Origin: Euleptes europaea
Lineage: Eukaryota > Chordata > Lepidosauria > Squamata > Sphaerodactylidae
Assembly (NCBI RefSeq): GCF_029931775.1
Contig: NC_079321.1
Span: forward strand, 9,206,501-9,270,500
Direction: 5' to 3'
DNA length: 64,000 nt
The notes beneath the pieces were generated by a model. It was not told the DNA's origin, ran no database searches, and saw only the letters and a program-made list of their open reading frames with translations. Positions within the stretch are counted from its first letter, which is position 1, and each line of letters begins with the position of its first letter. The position numbers and the translations under genes are program-made. Shown one piece after another: positions 62,001 to 64,000 of the stretch.

Positions 62001-62517
62001 AAAACAGATAAAAGGAAGTATTTTTTCACACAACACATAGTTAAATTGTGGAACTCCCTGCCCCAGGAAGTGGTGATGGCTACCAGCTTGGAGGGCTTTA
62101 AGAGGGGAGTGGACATATTCATGCTGTGGATACTAGTCATGCTGCATACCTATTCTCTCTAGTATCAGAGGAGCATGCCTATTATTTTGGGTGCGGTGGA
62201 ACACAGGCAGGATGGTGCTGCTGCTGTAGTCTTGTCTGTGCCTTCCTAGAGGCACCTGGTTGGCCACTGTGTGAACAGACTGCTGGACTTGATGGGCCTT
62301 GGTCTGATCCAGCAGGGCCGTTCTTATGTTTTCAGTTGCTTTGTTTTACTTTGGATTTTATTCCAACTATGCCGATTTTAACTGGATTTCTGGGCAAGCA
62401 GGATGTATAAGCAGGACAAAAGGAAAAGGAACTTGGTACCACTTACTTTAAGAGGTATGCTCCAGCTATATGCACAAGGTAGAGGCTTATATACTGCAAC
62501 TGGCGAGGAATCTCTTC
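52976..62517 (-). CDS. TRAM2: Translocating chain-associated membrane protein 2 (TRAM2), last five coding exons; gene continues past the window
   Basis: Five minus-strand exons (62517-62447, 58464-58360, 55836-55693, 54045-53876, 53049-52976) join in frame to give the last 187 residues of a protein of about 370. TRAM2 is a multi-pass ER membrane protein of the TRAM/LAG1/CLN8 (TLC) family that works with the Sec61 translocon and, with SERCA2b, supports type I collagen synthesis in mammals. Seen here: EEIPRQLQYISLYLVHIAGA, RLGLILLLLQY, FHVARLFYFTDENNEKL, two long hydrophobic helices and the hallmark WRFIHFQLRRWREYRNEQSA. The cytosolic tail ends YHENGVVKAENGTSPRTKK and LKSP, as in mammals. The AQ/K-rich part of the tail (TAAAQGKQQSK) differs. 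Every intron is GT-AG. I find no upstream TRAM2 exon between 62518 and 64000. It is convergent with EFHC1. Confidence 0.96.
53338..53860 (-). repeat. Two Sauria-like tRNA SINEs in tandem (minus)
   Basis: A long form at 53338-53633 (two B-box modules) is followed by a shorter, older copy at 53634-53860. Both lie in the last TRAM2 intron, ending 15 bp from the exon at 53876. Confidence 0.85.
53876..54045 (-). CDS. TRAM2: TRAM2 exon (MLVLLLVC...KRES)
   Basis: Acceptor cttcctag, donor GAGTCAG|gtgagt, 170 nt. Last transmembrane helix MLVLLLVCFSQAWMMWRFI, then the basic cytosolic segment. Confidence 0.96.
54246..54445 (+). repeat. tRNA-Ala-like SINE, B box lost
   Basis: gggccgtagctcattggtac head and 'cagaaggtcccagttaaaag' show that the B-box segment is deleted. 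The body runs to 'ggcagcttcatgtgaccaag'. Confidence 0.75.
54518..54640 (+). repeat. Sauria-like tRNA SINE, 3' fragment
   Basis: 'ctccctcacagggtgtctgt' to 'accaactcttcttcttctga' with a (GAT)n tract. Confidence 0.75.
54785..55058 (-). repeat. Hybrid SINE: tRNA-like head, 5S core and BovB-like tail
   Basis: On the minus strand: agccagcatagtgtagtggt (A box), cccaggttcgaatcctcc (perfect B box), 'ctgggtgaccttgggccagc', then tttggatgggagacctccaa from the 5S-SINE core, 'gaaatggcaaaccacctccg' and the tail gctgtgatttgacagcaaaa. It combines the two main SINE types of this window. Confidence 0.75.
55180..55536 (-). mobile_element. LINE C-terminal fragment with zinc-knuckle-like motif
   Basis: The minus frame reads RIPISDRLCPCTLQSVDSLV HILLHCPYVYQL. 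The CPC-x10-H-x4-C spacing is close to that of 45772-47623. Diverged from it, so probably a separate subfamily. Confidence 0.65.
55693..55836 (-). CDS. TRAM2: TRAM2 exon (FNAWAV...LLF)
   Basis: Acceptor ccacacag, donor TTCAG|gtaagg, 144 nt. Reads FNAWAVVFVISRLFTLTLSV, AFGLARVENQAF and EPEKGNFNSLLF. Confidence 0.95.
56094..56460 (-). mobile_element. CR1 LINE 3' end
   Basis: Reversed CR1 terminus: 'aaccatagagttggaacgcg', 'ctagtccaaccccctgctta', 'cagcctctgcttaaagaccg', up to the block before the coding end. Same older subfamily as 13400-13808. Confidence 0.85.
56461..57011. other. TRAM2 intron, unassigned part
   Basis: No exon or repeat family recognised. Confidence 0.4.
57012..57185 (+). mobile_element. 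CR1 LINE 3' end, short
   Basis: 'ccttccctggaggtttttaa', 'gccatctgtcagcaatgctg' and the tail 'ctatgacttctatgatttta'. Matches the terminus at 43876-44505. Confidence 0.8.
57268..57775 (+). repeat. 5S rRNA-derived SINE split by a Sauria-like SINE
   Basis: A 5S-like head and core (gatctcagaagctaggcagg, tacttggatgggag) at 57268-57350 continue at 57655 with 'ctccagggttgctacgcaga' and end gcgacttgctgacactttcc. The long-form tRNA SINE at 57351-57654 (minus) sits between them. Confidence 0.8.
57351..57654 (-). repeat. Sauria-like tRNA SINE, long form, inside a 5S-SINE
   Basis: 'aagaagaaggaaagctggat' to 'cactacaccacgctaggt', two B-box modules. The insertion order shows that 5S-SINE activity predates this copy. 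Confidence 0.8.
57977..58262 (+). repeat. Sauria-like tRNA SINE, long form
   Basis: gtcagcgtggtgtagtggtt, two B-box modules, 'aaaaacaactccttcttctt' end; about 95 bp from a TRAM2 exon. Confidence 0.85.
58360..58464 (-). CDS. TRAM2: TRAM2 exon (LTRLGL...NNEKL)
   Basis: Acceptor tttctccag, donor AAACT|gtgagt, 105 nt. Reads LTRLGLILLLLQYVAEFFF and HVARLFYFTDENNEK, a transmembrane helix and the following loop of the TLC domain. Confidence 0.95.
58566..58733 (-). repeat. tRNA-Ala-like SINE, head missing
   Basis: 3' end 'gaacacatgtgaagctgcct' at left; stops at the B box (agggattgaac) on the right. Confidence 0.75.
58734..59136. other. TRAM2 intron, AT-rich unassigned stretch
   Basis: Contains 'tagccaaaacgcatatggtc', a motif style common in old interspersed repeats. 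Not assigned. No exon. Confidence 0.3.
59137..59428 (-). repeat. tRNA-derived SINE (GGAGCCCC family), head shortened
   Basis: 'aaggtaaaggttccctgtgc' at left to 'ccactctgcgccaca' at right; body as in 231-526. Confidence 0.85.
59429..60104. other. TRAM2 intron, unassigned stretch with (AC)n
   Basis: An (AC)n run near 59682-59700; otherwise nothing recognised. Confidence 0.4.
60105..60376 (-). repeat. tRNA-derived SINE (GGAGCCCC family), internally deleted
   Basis: 'aaaaggtcccctgtgaaagc' to 'cgccacggggttcc'. The 'cggaaggatggaaggctgag' segment is missing relative to other copies. Confidence 0.8.
60425..61037 (+). repeat. 5S rRNA-derived SINE split by a 410-bp insertion
   Basis: Head cctgacctggatggcccagg and core tacttggatgggagatcacc run to about 60597. 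The tail resumes near 61008 with 'gtctgcgacttgacagcact'. The insertion carries a short LINE-like frame (TTSHLFFDCPLFEVDRQ) and a 202-bp inverted repeat at 60661-60862. Confidence 0.7.
60661..60862. repeat. Imperfect 202-bp inverted repeat
   Basis: Left arm cagagattggttgggtcatt pairs with right-arm end aatgacccaaccagtctctg. 'tggaaagaaggcactca' pairs with 'tgagtgccttctttcca', and 'gagatggtaaagatc' with 'gatcattaccatcttt'. The centre is near aaaatttataaatttt. Confidence 0.8.
61038..61392. other. TRAM2 intron, unrecognised open frame
   Basis: A plus-strand frame from 61088 runs into the CR1 at about 61400. It has no recognisable domain and no splice context. Origin unknown. Confidence 0.3.
61393..62333 (+). 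mobile_element. CR1 LINE, 5' truncated, about 0.94 kb
   Basis: The frame from about 61459 reads [57 protein letters not shown] and [19 protein letters not shown]. The 3' UTR ends in 'ctgatccagcagggccgttc' ttatg. The coding block is open for 173 codons. Closely related to 26440-27931. It lies in a TRAM2 intron. Confidence 0.9.
62447..62517 (-). CDS. TRAM2: TRAM2 exon (EEIPRQ...AYLLN)
   Basis: Acceptor ctttgtttcccag, donor TTAAA|gtaagt. 71 nt, ends in phase 2. Reads EEIPRQLQYISLYLVHIAGA YLL(N), part of the TLC domain. Confidence 0.95.
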
Positions 62518-62604
62518 CTGGGAAACAAAGAGAGACCACATCAAGCCAACGTTAGCCGTAAAGAGGCACCAAAGGATCTAATACAGCATTAGCAACATCG
62601 ACTA

Positions 62605-62818
62605 GGGAGGGGCTGTGGCTCAGTGGTACAGCATCTGCTTGGCATGCAGAAGGTCCCAGGTTCAATCCCCGGCATCTCCAGATGAAGGGACCAGGCAGGT
62701 AGGTGATGTGAAAGACCCCCGCCTGAGACCCTGGAGATCCGCTGCCGGTCTGAGTAGACAATACTGATGATGATTGACCAAGGATCTGATTCAGTATAAG
62801 GCAGCTTCATGTGTTCAG
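62605..62818 (+). repeat. tRNA-Ala-like SINE, best-preserved head
   Basis: ggggctgtggctcagtggta (A box), loop TTGGCAT, ggttcaatccccggcatct (B box and 3' arm), body to 'ggcagcttcatgtgttca'. The head resembles a whole tRNA-Ala but runs on into SINE body. Confidence 0.88.
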
Positions 62819-63002
62819 TTAAACAGGGGACTATATTCCAAAATGTTCCAGCTTCCACGTCAAAGAAAGGTGTACACTAGTTGACTGAACAGATGCGTTT
62901 CTATAAGCCTTATTTATCTTGGAAGCTTTATATCCCTTTTCAGTCTGGATAGGTTTCAATCTAAAAAGTTTTCATATATGGAACACAGCATAACAATTAA
63001 TT

Positions 63003-63332
63003 CAGGGGTCCCCAACATGTTGCCTGTGGGCGCCATGGTAACTGCCCACATCTTTTCTGGTGCCTGCCAAGTGTTTTTAGGAAGTGGGCAGAGCAAGGTA
63101 GGGCTTCTGTTCAGCAAGGCTGCTGATTGGCTGTGCAGATTTCTTTCAAATGTTGCTTTGGCATCAGCTGCCACCGCAGCACAAGGATCAATACTGTGTT
63201 ACTGAAGTTAAGCTGTGGCAATCATTTTGTGGCTGAATTCGCCTCCTGCGGCAGCCATTTCGTTGCTGCGCCCACCATGCCCTGTCAGAATTTCAAATGT
63301 GCCTTTAGGCTCAAAAATGTTGGGGACCCCTT
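63003..63332. mobile_element. hAT-type DNA transposon, 330 bp, with 8-bp duplication
   Basis: Ends CAGGGGTCCCCAACATG and AATGTTGGGGACCCCTT are inverted. The duplication aattaatt lies at 62995-63002 and 63333-63340. Non-coding. Confidence 0.9.
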
Positions 63333-63362
63333 AATTAATTTATCAATAAAAATATGACCACA

Positions 63363-63562
63363 TGAACATATGAAGCTACCTCTATACTGGTCCATCAAGG
63401 TTAGTATTGCCTACTCAGACTGGCAGCAGCTCTCCAGGGTCTCAGGCAGAGCTCTTTCGCATTATCTGCTACCTGATCCTTTTAACTGGAGATGCCGGGG
63501 ATTGAACCTGGGACCTTCTGCATTCTAAGCAGATGCTCTACCACCAAGCCACAGCCCCTCCC
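63363..63562 (-). repeat. tRNA-Ala-like SINE
   Basis: 3' end 'gaacatatgaagctacctct' at left; head with B box and 'taccaccaagccacagcccc' at right. Confidence 0.85.
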
Positions 63563-64000
63563 TTCAAAATATTAAAAATGTCAACCTTAAACAGGATACA
63601 CTATAGAGCAACCACCCCAATCAATAGCTGTAACTCATGCGCAGTGGGAGCAGGAAATATTTCAAGGTGTCAGAACAGGGATTCTACAAATATTAAGAGT
63701 GGGCAGGATAAAAAAATTAACCCTTCTCAATGCTATGGAGAACTTTACATAATGAAACAACAAAGTGGTTACTGTACACCTGCTCAAACCTGGGCAGAAA
63801 GCAGGAAAATTGCCTGCAAAATGCATTGCACCGTTGAGAATATGTATTCATGGAGCTGGATCCACCAACATGTTTCTGAAGACAGAAAAATTTCCATCCC
63901 TGGAGTGTGACTTCCTTGCCTCCTCCCACCCTCTGCAGCCCATAATGCCCCCCGCCCAGGCAATCAAGTCTCACTTCAGAGATGGAAATCCTTCTGTCGA
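63563..64000. other. TRAM2 intron at window end
   Basis: No TRAM2 exon, gene or repeat family recognised up to the window edge. Confidence 0.4.

Noticed and set aside
62605-62680. tRNA-Ala gene candidates (also at 8560-8632, 23297-23370, 32045-32117, 63480-63562)
   Set aside because: The tRNA-like part runs directly into a conserved SINE body repeated seven times in the window, so these are SINE heads.
62518-64000. Upstream TRAM2 exon
   Set aside because: I searched by eye for the conserved LCQLAYWLHALPELYFQ block on the minus strand and did not find it; it should lie beyond the window.

Overview
This window looks like nuclear DNA of a squamate reptile (lizard-type). Two things show this. 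The first is a set of vertebrate genes with GT-AG introns in the order PAQR8 > EFHC1 > < TRAM2, which is the arrangement I recall for human 6p12. The second is a dense load of reptile-type repeats: CR1 and BovB/RTE LINEs, 5S rRNA-derived and tRNA-derived SINEs with BovB-like tails, hAT and MITE-type DNA transposons, an L1 fragment and solo LTRs. No species can be named from the sequence alone. There is no bacterial, CRISPR or organelle content.

Layout. 1-9900 is repeat-rich DNA upstream of PAQR8. It holds a twin SINE insertion, inverted repeats, a tandem array of CR1 3' ends broken by a solo LTR and a 5S-SINE, and a 5'-truncated L1 with a perfect target duplication. 9951-11009 is PAQR8 (membrane progestin receptor beta), complete in one coding exon. 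11010-21290 is intergenic, with a BovB 3' end split by a hAT element and a SINE split by a solo LTR. 21291-45201 is the complete EFHC1 gene: a CpG-rich promoter with two X-box-like motifs and 11 coding exons, all with canonical splice sites, giving 641 codons. Its introns are full of SINEs, hAT elements, a 1.5-kb CR1 and a solo LTR. 45202-48375 is the convergent intergenic stretch, with a second type of LINE. 48376-62517 is the 3' half of TRAM2 on the minus strand: a long repeat-free 3' UTR and the last five coding exons; its upstream exons lie beyond the window. 62518-64000 is TRAM2 intron.

How the genes relate. EFHC1 is an axonemal microtubule inner protein of motile cilia, and the two X-box-like motifs fit control by RFX factors. 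PAQR8 is a seven-helix steroid-binding receptor. TRAM2 is an ER translocon-associated protein tied to collagen synthesis, and its 3' UTR carries two perfect miR-29 seed matches. The three share a conserved neighbourhood rather than a pathway.

I found no clearly new biological system. The most unusual structures are SINEs that join a tRNA-like head to a 5S-SINE tail, a recurring head-to-head palindromic repeat, head-to-tail arrays of CR1 3' ends, two SINEs inserted at the same target site, and a 200-bp inverted duplication inside a 5S-SINE. Repeat family names rest on recognised heads, tails, terminal repeats and target duplications, not on a database search.
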